From assembly GCA_017460915.1 (NCBI GenBank), contig JAFUAA010000055.1, forward strand, positions 1 through 47,719: a stretch of 47,719 nt of DNA, written 5' to 3'. Positions 23,769-33,606 of this stretch are shown piece by piece; position 1 is the first letter of the stretch, and each line of letters opens with the position of its first letter. The translations under genes and the position numbers were made by a program. Source of the DNA: Bacteroidales bacterium. GTDB taxonomy: Bacteria; Bacteroidota; Bacteroidia; Bacteroidales; F082. The notes beneath the pieces were generated by a model. That model had not been told where the DNA came from, did no database searches, and was given only the letters and a program-made list of their open reading frames with translations.

Positions 23769-24914
23769 ATGAACATCACCGAAATCCTAAATAAAATCGG
23801 CCTCTCGACAGGCTCAGGGACCTCAGATTTTACAAAAGAAGACATCAAAGCCCTCCTCGCTGCCGAAGGCGAGGACAAAAAACTGTTGTTTGCCAAGGCT
23901 TTGCAGACCAAATTAGAGCATCTGGACAACTTCGTTCATTTACGCGGGCTGATTGAATACAGCAATGTCTGCACCAAATATTGCCTCTATTGCGGCGTGC
24001 GCAGCAAGAACCCGAACTTCGAGCGCTACACGCTCAGCGACGAGGAAGTCATCGAGTGTGCGAAACTGGCGCACGAACTGGGCTACGGCTCGGTGGCCTT
24101 GCAAAGCGGCGAGCGAAGCGACGCCGCGTTTGTGGACAAAATCACCTATTTGGTTCAGGAAATCAAGAAGATAGACAATGGAAGCCTCGGCATCACGCTG
24201 TCGTTGGGCGAGCAGACCGAAGAGACTTACCGCCGTTGGTTTGAAGCGGGTGCGCACCGCTATCTGCTCCGCATCGAGGCCTCGAACGAGGAACTTTACT
24301 ATAAGATTCACCCGCGCGACGCGAAACACGACTTCCAAACACGCTTGAACTGCATCGACACCTTGCTAAAACTAGGTTACCAAACCGGCACTGGCGTGAT
24401 GGTGGGCCTCCCCTTCCAAACCTTGGATGACCTCGCCGACGACTTATTGTTTTTCAAACAGAAAGACGTAGCGATGGTCGGCATGGGGCCTTTCATCCCC
24501 CACCCCGACACACCGCTTTGGCAATACAGAGGCCAAATCCCATCCGCCGAGCAGCGCATGGAACTGACCTTGAAGATGATTGCCACGCTCCGCCTAATGA
24601 TGCCCGAAATCAATATGGTGGCCGCCACGGCCAACCAGACCGTCGACCCGCAAGGGCGCGAGAAGGCCATCGCTGTGGGTGCGAATGTGATTATGCCTAA
24701 CCTCACACCCAACGAGTTCCGCGAAAACTACCTCATCTATCCCGACAAGGCCTGCGTCAACGACAAGCCCGACCAATGCCAGACCTGCCTTGACGTGCGC
24801 CTCGCCGCCATCGGGCACAAGGTTTTGTACAACGCTTGGGGCGACTCTCTGGCATTTACCAAAAAACGAGGATGGTCGTTTCTCACAAAACCGACAAAAC
24901 CCTCAAAACTATAG
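23769..24914 (+). CDS. hydE: [FeFe]-hydrogenase maturase HydE
   Basis: A 381-residue radical SAM protein that helps build the hydrogenase H-cluster, likely making the dithiomethylamine-related precursor. The start at 23769 follows the Fic stop by one base. The radical SAM cysteines are in SNVCTKYCLYCG near residue 70, with the GLIEYSNVC lead-in and the GERSDAAF, EASNEELYYKIHP and GVMVGLPFQTLDDLADDLLFF segments that distinguish HydE from BioB. The C-terminal cysteines in DQCQTCLDVR are typical as well. hydF, hydG and the hydrogenase genes are not in this window. Confidence 0.85.
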   Translation: MNITEILNKIGLSTGSGTSDFTKEDIKALLAAEGEDKKLLFAKALQTKLEHLDNFVHLRGLIEYSNVCTKYCLYCGVRSKNPNFERYTLSDEEVIECAKLAHELGYGSVALQSGERSDAAFVDKITYLVQEIKKIDNGSLGITLSLGEQTEETYRRWFEAGAHRYLLRIEASNEELYYKIHPRDAKHDFQTRLNCIDTLLKLGYQTGTGVMVGLPFQTLDDLADDLLFFKQKDVAMVGMGPFIPHPDTPLWQYRGQIPSAEQRMELTLKMIATLRLMMPEINMVAATANQTVDPQGREKAIAVGANVIMPNLTPNEFRENYLIYPDKACVNDKPDQCQTCLDVRLAAIGHKVLYNAWGDSLAFTKKRGWSFLTKPTKPSKL

Positions 24915-25053
24915 CATGCCACAGTGAAGCACGCCAACCGGCTGCTTCCCTGCGGCGACACGGTTGTGAAGCCGCATATTCAGACTTGTGAAAAGGTTTT
25001 GTAAAGTTTTGAAAGTTTTGTGACATAAGCCCTCTACATTTCAGATTTTTTCA

Positions 25054-25061
25054 TACTTTTG
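25054..25061 (+). promoter_or_regulatory. -7 promoter box of the C25 peptidase gene
   Basis: TACTTTTG fits TAnnTTTG, 23 bases before the ATG at 25085. Confidence 0.5.
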
Positions 25062-25084
25062 CGCCCAAACTAAAGCGTATAAAA

Positions 25085-28000
25085 ATGAGAAAACTATTCC
25101 TTTCCTTTGTCCTCGTCATGCTTTCGTTCGTGACCTTCGGACAACAATGGGTCGCCATCAAGAGCGATGCGCCCAGCACTATGCAGACCTCTTTGGTTTC
25201 CTCTTCGGAGAGCCAAATCACAGTCAAAGTACAAGTTCCGGGCTTCTATGCCATCGAGGTAAGCACGCCCCGTGGCGAAGCCAACATCATCTCCGTCCCC
25301 AAGGCCGTGAGCACCACCCAAGCTGGTGAGCCTAACTTGCCTATGATTGCCATTCCGGCTATCGTTGGGGATGCACAACACTACAGCATCCGCGTCGTCG
25401 ACGCACAATATGCTGATTATCCGATGGAAGTCGCACCATCGAAGGGCGACTTCCCGCGCACCATCAACCCTGCCGATGTGCCTTACACCTACGGCAAGGC
25501 CTATGCTCATGATGCCTTCTTCCCTGCCCAAAATGTAGGACTGTATGAACCTTACATCATGCGCGACTTCCGCGGACAAAACATGGTGGTTTATCCTTTC
25601 GCCTACAATCCTGTCAGCAAGACGCTGCGCGTGTACTACAACATGACCATCGAAATGTTTGCCGACGGACAGCAAGGCGAAAACGTCATCAATCGCCGCT
25701 CAACGACCGTGAAGATGGATCCCGAAATCAAGGCGATGTATGAGCGTCAATTCATCAATTTCGGCGAAGGTCTCAGCAAATACACGCCCATGGACGAAAC
25801 CGGACACCTGCTCATCATTTGCCACGACGCTTTCATGAGCGCCATGCAGCCTTTCGTCAACTGGAAGAAGCAGATTGGCCGTCCCACAATGATGGTCGGC
25901 ACCTCGACCTCCGGCACCACTGCCGCCGCCATCAAGTCGTACATCGAATCGCAATACGCCAGTGATCCCAACCTGACTCATGTACTATTGGTCGGCGATG
26001 TGGCCCAAATCCCAGGCAACACCTTCTCGGCTGGTTCCTACGGCGGAAAATCCGACAACATGTACGGCCAAGTAGTTGGCAACGACCTATATAACGACAT
26101 TATCGTCGGTCGTTTCTCCGCTGAGAATGAAGCACATGTTACCACACAGGTCAACAAAGTCATCCATTACGAGAGAGACATTGCCGCTTCGGACACATGG
26201 CTTCCTACGGGAACAGGTGTCGCTACTGTAGCGGGCGGCGGCGGTCACTTCGGCGAAGACGACTGGCAACACATCGACAACATCCGCACCGATCTTCTGG
26301 ACTATAATTACACCGAGGTTTACAGGGACTATCCCAGCGGTGGCGGAGCCAATTCCAATTCGGCCACATTGAGCCAACACATCAACAATGGTGTGAGCAT
26401 CATCAACTATTGCAACCACGGTTCGGAAACCAGTTGGGGCGTGTTCAACTACAGCAACTCCAATGTCAACGCCTTGACCAACACCAACAAACTGCCTATC
26501 GTTTGGTCGGTGGCTTGCCTCAACGGAAAATACGACCACAGCCAGCCATGCTTCGGCGAGACTTGGCTGAGAGCCAATGACAACAACGACCCAGCGCAAC
26601 CCACGGGTGCCATCGGTGGCATGTTTTCCTACATTTCACAGCCCTGGATCCCCCCGATGTACGGACAAGACGAAATGGTGGATGTGCTTGTGGAGAGCTA
26701 TAACAACAACATCAAGCGCACGTTGGGCGGAACCTCCTTTGACGGCAACTTGAAGATTTTAGACCAATACGGACAAAACGACAACGCTGCCAAAGGCACC
26801 TATTTGGCATGGATTCTCTATGGCGACCCGACTTTAACGCTGCGTAACACCGTTCCCGAAAACATGAACGTCACACACGCCTCTTCCATGAGTACCACGG
26901 CGACCAGCTTCACCGTCAACGCCACCAACGGCAACGGAGCTTTGGCCACCTTGACCCGCAACAACGAAATCATGGGCTCGGCCACTATCAACAACGGCAC
27001 GGCCAATATTACTTTCACTGCTCCTGGAACGACGGGCACAGCCACTTTGACCGTGTTTGGCTATAACAAGATCACTTACATCGCCACTATCCAAATCACC
27101 AGCGGCGGCACGCAAAGCTACACCATCAATGTGTCGGCCAACCCAGCCAACGGCGGCACAGTCACCGGTGGCGGCACCTATCAGGAAGGTCAGTCGTGCA
27201 CCGTTTCGGCCACGCCTAACGCTGGTTACACCTTCGTCAACTGGACCGAAAACGGCACCGTGGTTTCTTCCAATGCCAACTACTCTTTCACCGTTAATGG
27301 AAACCGCAATCTGGTCGCACATTTCAACCAGCAATATACAATCACGGTCTCTGCCAACCCAACCAACGGCGGCACCGTGATTGGTGGAGGTACTTATCAG
27401 CAAGGTTGGTCTGTCACCGTTTCGGCCATAGCCAACGCTGGCTATACCTTTACTAATTGGACCGAAAACGGCAATGTTGTTTCAACCAACACCAGCTTCA
27501 GCTTCGTGGTGAACAGCAACCGCACGTTGGTGGCCAATTTCCAATTGCAAAGCTACACCATCTCCGCCACGGCCGACCCGACCAATGGTGGTACGATTGC
27601 TGGCACAGGCACCTACAACTATGGTCAAAACTGCACATTGACAGCTACGCCAACCTCGGGATTCCAGTTCGAAAATTGGACTTTGATGGGTATGCCTGTC
27701 TCTAGCGACCCATCGTACACCTTCACGGTGACCCAAAACGCTGCTTTCATTGCCCATTTCCAGGCTATGAGCTTTACCGTTGAAGCAACTGCCAACCCCA
27801 CCGAAGGAGGTACCATCACGGGCAGCGGAACATACAATTACGAAGAAACCTGCACAGTGAACGCCGCAGCCAACGAAGGTTACAACTTCATCAATTGGAC
27901 TGAAAACGGCTTCCAAGTCTCGACCAACCCGAATTACACCTTCAATGTCACGGCTAATCGCAACTTGGCGGCCAACTTCGAGTTGCAAAGCTTCGAGGTC

Positions 28001-28453
28001 AAGGTTACCATTGATCCTGTAGAAGCAGGTACAGTCACTGGCGAAGGCACCTACAACTATGGAGACGAAGTCACCTTGATTCTCAACCGCAACGAAGACT
28101 GGGCTTTCCAAAACTGGACCGAGAATGGTGAAGTGATTTCGGAAGAAATGATTTACACCTTCATCATCACAGCAGACCGTACTTTGGTGGCCAACTTCAT
28201 GCATACCGAAAGCTTGAACGAGGTTTCCGCCAACGTGAAGCTTTACCCCAACCCCACCCAAGGCGAGCTCACCCTTGAGGGCGAAGGCATCCAATGCATC
28301 CGCATCGTGAACGTCTTCGGGCAAACGGTCTACAACGCCAAGGTGGAAGGCGAGCAAGTCCGCCTCGACATCTCCAGTTTCGCCAAAGGCATCTACATGA
28401 TGCACATCGGTACAGCAAACGGCGAAGCTGTGAAGAAGATAACGGTGGAATAA
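25085..28453 (+). CDS. Gingipain-type (C25) peptidase exported by type IX secretion
   Basis: A 1122-residue secreted protein. A signal peptide covers about residues 1-19. Residues about 20-220 are the C25 propeptide region. The catalytic domain (about 235-600) has the histidine in NYCNHGSETSWG (His445) and the nucleophile in WSVACLNG (Cys478). Between 675 and 1040 are five tandem repeats of about 72 residues of the divergent InlB B-repeat type, each with an NWTENG- or NWTLMG-like core. The last 75 residues (from about 1047) are a T9SS type A sorting domain: VKLYPNPTQGEL, IVNVFGQTVY and a lysine-rich end KKITVE. It is thus cell-surface or released. Substrate preference (Arg or Lys) is not evident. 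Confidence 0.9.
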   Translation: MRKLFLSFVLVMLSFVTFGQQWVAIKSDAPSTMQTSLVSSSESQITVKVQVPGFYAIEVSTPRGEANIISVPKAVSTTQAGEPNLPMIAIPAIVGDAQHYSIRVVDAQYADYPMEVAPSKGDFPRTINPADVPYTYGKAYAHDAFFPAQNVGLYEPYIMRDFRGQNMVVYPFAYNPVSKTLRVYYNMTIEMFADGQQGENVINRRSTTVKMDPEIKAMYERQFINFGEGLSKYTPMDETGHLLIICHDAFMSAMQPFVNWKKQIGRPTMMVGTSTSGTTAAAIKSYIESQYASDPNLTHVLLVGDVAQIPGNTFSAGSYGGKSDNMYGQVVGNDLYNDIIVGRFSAENEAHVTTQVNKVIHYERDIAASDTWLPTGTGVATVAGGGGHFGEDDWQHIDNIRTDLLDYNYTEVYRDYPSGGGANSNSATLSQHINNGVSIINYCNHGSETSWGVFNYSNSNVNALTNTNKLPIVWSVACLNGKYDHSQPCFGETWLRANDNNDPAQPTGAIGGMFSYISQPWIPPMYGQDEMVDVLVESYNNNIKRTLGGTSFDGNLKILDQYGQNDNAAKGTYLAWILYGDPTLTLRNTVPENMNVTHASSMSTTATSFTVNATNGNGALATLTRNNEIMGSATINNGTANITFTAPGTTGTATLTVFGYNKITYIATIQITSGGTQSYTINVSANPANGGTVTGGGTYQEGQSCTVSATPNAGYTFVNWTENGTVVSSNANYSFTVNGNRNLVAHFNQQYTITVSANPTNGGTVIGGGTYQQGWSVTVSAIANAGYTFTNWTENGNVVSTNTSFSFVVNSNRTLVANFQLQSYTISATADPTNGGTIAGTGTYNYGQNCTLTATPTSGFQFENWTLMGMPVSSDPSYTFTVTQNAAFIAHFQAMSFTVEATANPTEGGTITGSGTYNYEETCTVNAAANEGYNFINWTENGFQVSTNPNYTFNVTANRNLAANFELQSFEVKVTIDPVEAGTVTGEGTYNYGDEVTLILNRNEDWAFQNWTENGEVISEEMIYTFIITADRTLVANFMHTESLNEVSANVKLYPNPTQGELTLEGEGIQCIRIVNVFGQTVYNAKVEGEQVRLDISSFAKGIYMMHIGTANGEAVKKITVE
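27112..28200 (+). repeat. Five tandem 72-residue repeats in the C25 peptidase
   Basis: Units start near residues 677, 751, 823, 897 and 969, each beginning with a [YF]T(I/V) strand, then NP(A/T)NGG or DP(T/V)..G, a GTY turn and an NWTENG motif. They are divergent at the DNA level, so they look like ancient protein repeats. They probably form a stalk between the catalytic and sorting domains. Confidence 0.8.
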
Positions 28454-28485
28454 GCCGCTTTTGCTGCCAAAAAGCGAAATATCGC

Positions 28486-28525
28486 AAAGTGAGGTGACAA
28501 AAACTTGCCGCCTCACTTTTTTTTC
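28486..28525 (+). terminator. Terminator of the C25 peptidase gene
   Basis: AAAGTGAGG (28486-28494) pairs with CCTCACTTT (28511-28519), followed by a long T run. The T tract overlaps the start of the next promoter. Confidence 0.75.
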
Positions 28526-28534
28526 CTAATTTTG
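28505..28534 (+). promoter_or_regulatory. Promoter of the beta-CASP hydrolase gene
   Basis: A TTG element (28505-28507), 19-base spacer, then TAATTTTG (28527-28534), 24 bases before the ATG at 28558. The -33 lacks the first T. Confidence 0.5.
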
Positions 28535-28557
28535 GGGTCAAATTTTTGAACTAAATT

Positions 28558-29970
28558 ATGAAAATCAAATTCATCGGTGCGGCCCAAGAAGTGACGGGCA
28601 GCAAGCACCTCATCACCACCAACCACGGCAAGAAAATCCTGCTCGACTGCGGCATGTTCCAAGGCAAAGGCCTCGAAACCGACGCGGCCAACCGCAACAT
28701 CATGGTCGACCCGAAAGAAATCGACTATATCATCCTCACTCACGCCCACATCGACCACTGCGGCCTGATACCCTATTTCTATAAGCTAGGCTTCCGCGGA
28801 CAAGTCGTTTGCACCGACGGCACCAAAGACCTGTGCAGCATCATGCTCCCCGACAGCGGCTTCATCCAAGAGAACGATATGGTATGGTTCAACAAGAAAC
28901 GGCGCAAGGAAGGTCTGCCCGCACTGCAACCCATATATACCGAGAAAGATGCGCGCGCCTGCATGGAGCTTTTCGTGACGGTGGCCTACAACCGCTACCT
29001 CTACCTCGACAATAATATTAAGGTGAAGTTCAACAACACAGGCCACCTTTTAGGCAGCGGCTGCGCCATCCTCGAAATCGACGAGGGCGGCAAGATGACC
29101 CGCATCGGCTACACGGGCGACATCGGGCGCAAATACAACTACCTGTTGCGCTCGCCTGAGCCATTCCCGCATTGCGACTACATCATCACCGAATCGACCT
29201 ATGGCAACCGACTCCACGGCGACCGCACGAATGCTGAACAACAATTGCTGGAGATTATCTACCACACCTGTGTGGAAAAACGTGGCAAGCTCATCATCCC
29301 TTCGTTCGCGGTCAGCCGCACTCAAGAGATTGTGTATCTGCTGAATAACTTCTACAACGAAGGCAAACTGCCCGAGAAGATTCCTGTATTTGTCGATAGT
29401 CCGTTGGCCGTCAACGCGACAGAAATCTTCCGTATGCACCTCGACCTCTTCAACGACGATGTGAAGGACGTCATCGAATACGATCCCGACCCGCTTGGCT
29501 TCAACAGCCTGACTTTCGTGCGCGACATCAACCAATCGAAGGCCTTGAACGCCCGAAAGGAGCCTTGCATCATCATCTCGGCCTCGGGCATGATGGAGGC
29601 TGGCCGCGTGAAACACCACATCGCCAACAGCATCGAGAACCCGAACAACAGCATCCTCGCCATCGGCTATTGCGCGCCTACCACCTTGGGTGCCAAATTG
29701 TTGGAGAAACCAAAACCCGACAAAGTATCCATCTTCGGCATGGAGCATGGCGTTTTGGCCGACATCTACGAAATCGACGCCTTCAGCGGCCACGGCGACT
29801 ACAAGGAGATGCTTGACTACTTGAGCTGCCAGGGCCCGAGCAAGGTGAAGAAGACCTTCATCGTGCACGGTGACCTTGAGGCGCAAGAGTTCTACAAACG
29901 CCAACTGCGCAAGGCGGGTTGGGACAACATCGTGATTCCCGAGCCTGGCGAGGAGTTCGAATTGAAATAA
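28558..29970 (+). CDS. Metallo-beta-lactamase/beta-CASP RNA-processing hydrolase
   Basis: A 470-residue cytoplasmic protein with the zinc motifs of the MBL fold: LTHAHIDHCGL (HxHxDH), GHLLGSG, and GYTGDIG. The beta-CASP insert is marked by VDSPLAVNATEIF, and the family's later motifs ISASGMMEAGRVKHHI and DAFSGHGDYKEML follow. It belongs to the bacterial/archaeal CPSF-like exonuclease group that degrades or processes RNA. The dense histidines agree with two zinc ions. hisS follows after a promoter box, so it is probably a separate unit. Confidence 0.85.
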   Translation: MKIKFIGAAQEVTGSKHLITTNHGKKILLDCGMFQGKGLETDAANRNIMVDPKEIDYIILTHAHIDHCGLIPYFYKLGFRGQVVCTDGTKDLCSIMLPDSGFIQENDMVWFNKKRRKEGLPALQPIYTEKDARACMELFVTVAYNRYLYLDNNIKVKFNNTGHLLGSGCAILEIDEGGKMTRIGYTGDIGRKYNYLLRSPEPFPHCDYIITESTYGNRLHGDRTNAEQQLLEIIYHTCVEKRGKLIIPSFAVSRTQEIVYLLNNFYNEGKLPEKIPVFVDSPLAVNATEIFRMHLDLFNDDVKDVIEYDPDPLGFNSLTFVRDINQSKALNARKEPCIIISASGMMEAGRVKHHIANSIENPNNSILAIGYCAPTTLGAKLLEKPKPDKVSIFGMEHGVLADIYEIDAFSGHGDYKEMLDYLSCQGPSKVKKTFIVHGDLEAQEFYKRQLRKAGWDNIVIPEPGEEFELK

Positions 29971-29974
29971 TCCC

Positions 29975-29982
29975 TATTTTTG
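29975..29982 (+). promoter_or_regulatory. -7 promoter box of hisS
   Basis: TATTTTTG fits TAnnTTTG, starting five bases after the previous stop and 16 before the ATG at 29998. Confidence 0.5.
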
Positions 29983-29997
29983 CAAAAAAATTCAACA

Positions 29998-31356
29998 ATG
30001 GCACAAAAACCCCGCATTCCCAAAGGCACCCGCGACTTCCTTCCAGAAGTCATGGTACGCCGCAACTATATTTTCGACACCATCAAAAGCGTCTTCAAAC
30101 GCTTTGGTTTCCAACCGATTGAGACTCCTTCGATGGAAAACCTCAGCACCCTTTTGGGCAAATACGGCGACGAGGGCGACAAACTGCTCTTCCGCGTGCT
30201 CAACTCAGGCGATTTCATGAGCGGCGTGGAGCAAAACGGCGAGCCGCTTGAATCACTCAAGCTGGCCTCGAAAATCAGCGAGAAAGGCCTGCGCTACGAC
30301 CTGACCGTGCCTTTTGCGCGTTTCGTCACCATGTACCGCGACCAAATCGCCTTCCCCTTCAAGCGTTACCAAATCCAACCCGTTTGGCGTGCCGACCGTC
30401 CGCAAAAAGGCCGTTACCGCGAGTTCTGCCAATGTGATGTGGACATCATCGGCAGCAACTCCTTGCTCAATGAAGCTGAGTTAGTCCAAATCGTTGACGA
30501 GGTCTTCGGTGCCTTGAAAATCAAGGTCGTGCTGAAAATCAACAACCGCAAGGTGTTGGCAGGCATCGCCGAATACATTGGCAAGCCCGAGGCCTTGGTG
30601 GACATCACCGTGGCCATCGACAAGTTGGACAAAATTGGCATCGAGGCCGTCAACATGGAACTGGCCGAAAAGGGCTTGGAACCTGAAGCCATTGAGAAAC
30701 TCCAGCCCATCCTCTTCATGAAAGGCGACACGAAAGAAAAACTCGCCCAGCTGAATCCTTTGCTCGACAATGAAGTCGGACAAAAAGGCATCGAGGAATT
30801 GGGAACGCTGTTCGATTACATCGACAACATGGAACTCGGCATCGACACCGAACTCGACCTCACTTTGGCGCGCGGCTTGAACTACTACACCGGTGCCATC
30901 TTCGAGGTGAAAGCCAAGGACTTCGCCATCGGCAGCATCTCGGGCGGCGGTCGCTACGACAACCTGACGGGCATCTTCGGGCTGCCCAACGTCAGCGGCG
31001 TAGGCATCAGTTTCGGTGCCGACCGCATCTACGACGTGTTGGACGGCCTCAACCTCTTCCCCGAGACCATGTCGGAAAGCACCAAGGTCATCTTCCTCAA
31101 CTTCGGCAAGAACGAGGAGAAATACTGCCTGAAATACCTCAACCAGGTGCGCAAACACGGCATCAACGCGGAGATTTATCCCGATGCGGCCAAAATCCAG
31201 AAACAGATGAAATACGCCGACCAACGCCACATCCCGATTGTCGTCATCGCGGGCGAGCAAGAGGTGGCTGAGCAGAAATTCACTGTGAAACGGATGAAGG
31301 AAGGCACGCAAGAAACCGTTGAGGCGAACCGACTGGTGGAGGCGATTTTGAAATAG
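29998..31356 (+). CDS. hisS: Histidine-tRNA ligase
   Basis: A 452-residue class II synthetase charging tRNA-His. The start at 29998 ([14 protein letters not shown]) gives the classical [11 protein letters not shown] beginning. Motif 2 is around [14 protein letters not shown], preceded by [15 protein letters not shown]. The histidine-binding motifs appear as [10 protein letters not shown] and the SGGGRYDNL stretch, with motif 3 [11 protein letters not shown]. The C-terminal anticodon-binding domain runs from about 360. A GC-rich repeat follows the stop, then hutH. Confidence 0.95.
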   Translation: MAQKPRIPKGTRDFLPEVMVRRNYIFDTIKSVFKRFGFQPIETPSMENLSTLLGKYGDEGDKLLFRVLNSGDFMSGVEQNGEPLESLKLASKISEKGLRYDLTVPFARFVTMYRDQIAFPFKRYQIQPVWRADRPQKGRYREFCQCDVDIIGSNSLLNEAELVQIVDEVFGALKIKVVLKINNRKVLAGIAEYIGKPEALVDITVAIDKLDKIGIEAVNMELAEKGLEPEAIEKLQPILFMKGDTKEKLAQLNPLLDNEVGQKGIEELGTLFDYIDNMELGIDTELDLTLARGLNYYTGAIFEVKAKDFAIGSISGGGRYDNLTGIFGLPNVSGVGISFGADRIYDVLDGLNLFPETMSESTKVIFLNFGKNEEKYCLKYLNQVRKHGINAEIYPDAAKIQKQMKYADQRHIPIVVIAGEQEVAEQKFTVKRMKEGTQETVEANRLVEAILK

Positions 31357-31360
31357 CGTG

Positions 31361-31470
31361 AGGCGGGGGTTGACTCCCCCCCCTCTCAGAGGGGGAGGGC
31401 GCAAAGCGACGCGAGAGCAAAGCCCCGTAAGGGCGACAGGTATTAGGCAGGCGGTGTAAACCCCTGCCGA
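31361..31470. repeat. GC-rich composite repeat after hisS
   Basis: Several palindromes are stacked: GGGGG/CCCCC around 31366-31380, CCCCTCT/AGAGGGG (31380-31386 with 31388-31394, one centre base), and GGCAGG/CCTGCC near 31447-31469 followed by an A run. The stretch GAGGGCGCAAAGCG resembles the element inside sufS (34994-35056). It may act as a terminator for hisS. Confidence 0.65.
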
Positions 31471-31517
31471 AAAAAGAACCCACAATTCAACGATTAAACA
31501 ATTAAACAACAAACATA

Positions 31518-33029
31518 ATGAACACCCATCACATTTCATCGAAGGAACTGACCTTCAAGCAAGTAAATGAAATACTGACCAAGAATTACCAACTGGCCTT
31601 GAGCGACGAAGCCATCCAACGCATCCAGCATTGCCGCGACTATCTCGACAAGAAGATGGAAAACCCCGAGAAACCCATCTACGGCGTGACCACCGGCTTC
31701 GGCTCGCTCTGCGACCATAGCATCTCGAAAGAGGACTTGAGCACCTTGCAGAAGAACCTCGTCATGTCGCACGCCAGCGGCACGGGCGAGATGGTGCCCG
31801 AGGAAATCATCCGCCTCATGCTGTTATTAAAGGTGCAGAGCCTCAGCTACGGCAACAGCGGCGTGCAAGTCGTGACGGTGCAACGCCTCATCGACTTCTT
31901 CAACAACAACGTGCTGCCCGTGGTTTATAACCAAGGCTCGCTCGGCGCCAGCGGCGACTTGGCGCCTTTGGCCAACCTGATGCTGCCTTTGCTCGGCTTG
32001 GGCGAAGTGCATTATGAAGGCAGAATCGTCCCTGCCCAGCAGATTCTAGACAAGTTCGGCTGGCAGCCCATCACCTTGCAATCGAAGGAAGGTTTGGCTT
32101 TGCTCAACGGCACGCAGTTCATGAGCAGCTACGGCACCTACGTCCTGCTGAAAGCCTTCCGTCTCAACTATTTGGCCGACCTCATCGGCACGGTCTCCTT
32201 GGAAGCCTTCGACGGCCGCATCGAGCCTTTCTTCGACCAAGTACACCAAATCCGTCACCACAACGGACAAATCGTCACCGCCAAGCGCGTGCGCGAGTTC
32301 ACAAAGGGTAGCGAGCTGATTGTCAGGGAGAAGAAACACGTTCAAGACCCCTACTCGTTCCGTTGCATGCCTCAGGTGCATGGCGCCTCGAAGGATGCCA
32401 TCGACTATGTGGCCTCCGTCTTCAGCGAGGAAATCAACGCCGTCACCGACAACCCGACCATCTTCCCCGACGAGGATTTGGTCATCAGCGCCGGCAACTT
32501 CCACGGTCAGCCTTTGGCCATCACCTTGGACTTCTTGGCCATCGCCATGGCTGAACTCGGCAACATCAGCGAACGCCGTATCTATCAACTGATTAGCGGC
32601 AAGCGTGAACTGCCTTCGTTCCTCGTGGCCGAGCCCGGTCTCAACAGCGGCTTCATGATCCCGCAATACACCGCCGCCAGCATCGTCAGCCAGAGCAAGC
32701 AACTCTGCACGCCTGCTTCGGTCGATAGCATCGAATCGTCGCAAGGTCAGGAAGACCATGTCAGTATGGGTGCCAACGCCGCCACCAAGGCATTGCGCGT
32801 GGCCGAGAACCTGGAGCGCGTGCTCGCCATCGAACTGTTCAACGCGACACAGGCCTTGGAATTCAGAAGACCGCTGAAGTCGTCGCCCATCATTGAGAAA
32901 TTCGTTGCCGAATACCGCAAACACGTTGAATTCGTGCAGGTTGACAAGGTGATGTACACAGAAATCGCCAAGAGCGTGAAATTCGTGCAGGATTATCCGC
33001 TGGAATTCGATGATTTGAAGAATGATTAA
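31518..33029 (+). CDS. hutH: Histidine ammonia-lyase
   Basis: A 503-residue enzyme that deaminates histidine to urocanate, using the MIO prosthetic group formed from Ala144-Ser145-Gly146 in GSLGASGDLAPLAN. Other family motifs are YGVTTGFGSLCD, the NGTQFMSS segment and SAGNFHGQPLAITLDF. No hutU, hutI or other Hut genes are nearby, which is unusual for catabolism; the enzyme may feed another use of urocanate or form part of a scattered pathway. A different aromatic substrate (Phe, Tyr) cannot be excluded by motif reading, but histidine is favoured. Confidence 0.85.
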   Translation: MNTHHISSKELTFKQVNEILTKNYQLALSDEAIQRIQHCRDYLDKKMENPEKPIYGVTTGFGSLCDHSISKEDLSTLQKNLVMSHASGTGEMVPEEIIRLMLLLKVQSLSYGNSGVQVVTVQRLIDFFNNNVLPVVYNQGSLGASGDLAPLANLMLPLLGLGEVHYEGRIVPAQQILDKFGWQPITLQSKEGLALLNGTQFMSSYGTYVLLKAFRLNYLADLIGTVSLEAFDGRIEPFFDQVHQIRHHNGQIVTAKRVREFTKGSELIVREKKHVQDPYSFRCMPQVHGASKDAIDYVASVFSEEINAVTDNPTIFPDEDLVISAGNFHGQPLAITLDFLAIAMAELGNISERRIYQLISGKRELPSFLVAEPGLNSGFMIPQYTAASIVSQSKQLCTPASVDSIESSQGQEDHVSMGANAATKALRVAENLERVLAIELFNATQALEFRRPLKSSPIIEKFVAEYRKHVEFVQVDKVMYTEIAKSVKFVQDYPLEFDDLKND

Positions 33030-33043
33030 TTAACGAAAACATT

Positions 33044-33069
33044 TAGAGACGTAGCGCGCTACGTCTCTA
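33044..33069. repeat. Palindrome with core TAGCGCGCTA (copy 3)
   Basis: TAGAGACG-TAGCGCGCTA-CGTCTCTA is a perfect 26-bp palindrome. The outermost pair of the consensus (G...C) is lost (T33043 with C33070). It sits between hutH and the gene at 33082. Confidence 0.8.
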
Positions 33070-33081
33070 CAATTTTTAGAA

Positions 33082-33606
33082 ATGGAAACCATCAACACTA
33101 CGCAACAACCCAAACGTCCCACGGGGATGACCATCCTCCTTGTTTTGTCGTTCCTCAATGCCTGTTTCAACATTTTCAGCAACATCGTCATGTATTTCTT
33201 CACACCGATGATGGCCGATATGGTGAAAAACGGACAACTCGAAGAAATGATGGAGCCTTTCATGACCGCAGCCAGTGAAGAAATGCGAATAGCCATGATG
33301 GATTCCATGACCGCCCTCAGCAACATCAAACCAGCGTATTATCTGATGATGTCAGTGTTGTTTGTCGGATCGCTGATTGGTGTCCTCCGTATGTTCAAAC
33401 TCGACAAACGAGGCATTCATTTCTACGCCATTTCACAGTTGCTAATGCTCATCGTGTCCTCCCTATACAAATACCCGATAATGCACCCGTCGCCGTTTAC
33501 CACCGACTTGATGCTCACTACCATGTTTATCGTGGTTTATTACTTATATTTCAAGCGGTTGGAAATGCAAAAGCAACAAAATCCGTCCAATCCATTCCAA
33601 GAATGA
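33082..33606 (+). CDS. Small integral membrane protein of unknown function
   Basis: A 174-residue protein with about four hydrophobic segments (around residues 13-36, 90-108, 120-135 and 145-160). Its N-terminal tail TQQPKRPTGMTILLV is typical of small Bacteroidales membrane proteins. A methionine-rich acidic loop lies between the first two helices. I do not recognise a family. Its TGA overlaps the ATG of the next membrane gene (ATGA), so they are a coupled pair. Confidence 0.7.
   Translation: METINTTQQPKRPTGMTILLVLSFLNACFNIFSNIVMYFFTPMMADMVKNGQLEEMMEPFMTAASEEMRIAMMDSMTALSNIKPAYYLMMSVLFVGSLIGVLRMFKLDKRGIHFYAISQLLMLIVSSLYKYPIMHPSPFTTDLMLTTMFIVVYYLYFKRLEMQKQQNPSNPFQE

Noticed and set aside
23769-24914. 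HydE could be read as biotin synthase (BioB)
   Set aside because: The radical SAM cysteine pattern is shared, but the GERSDAAF, EASNEELYYKIHP and C-terminal DQCQTC features fit HydE, and no biotin genes are nearby.
27112-28200. Regular repeats that could suggest a CRISPR array or satellite DNA
   Set aside because: They are about 216 bases long, divergent in DNA sequence and encode one repeated protein domain of the C25 peptidase.
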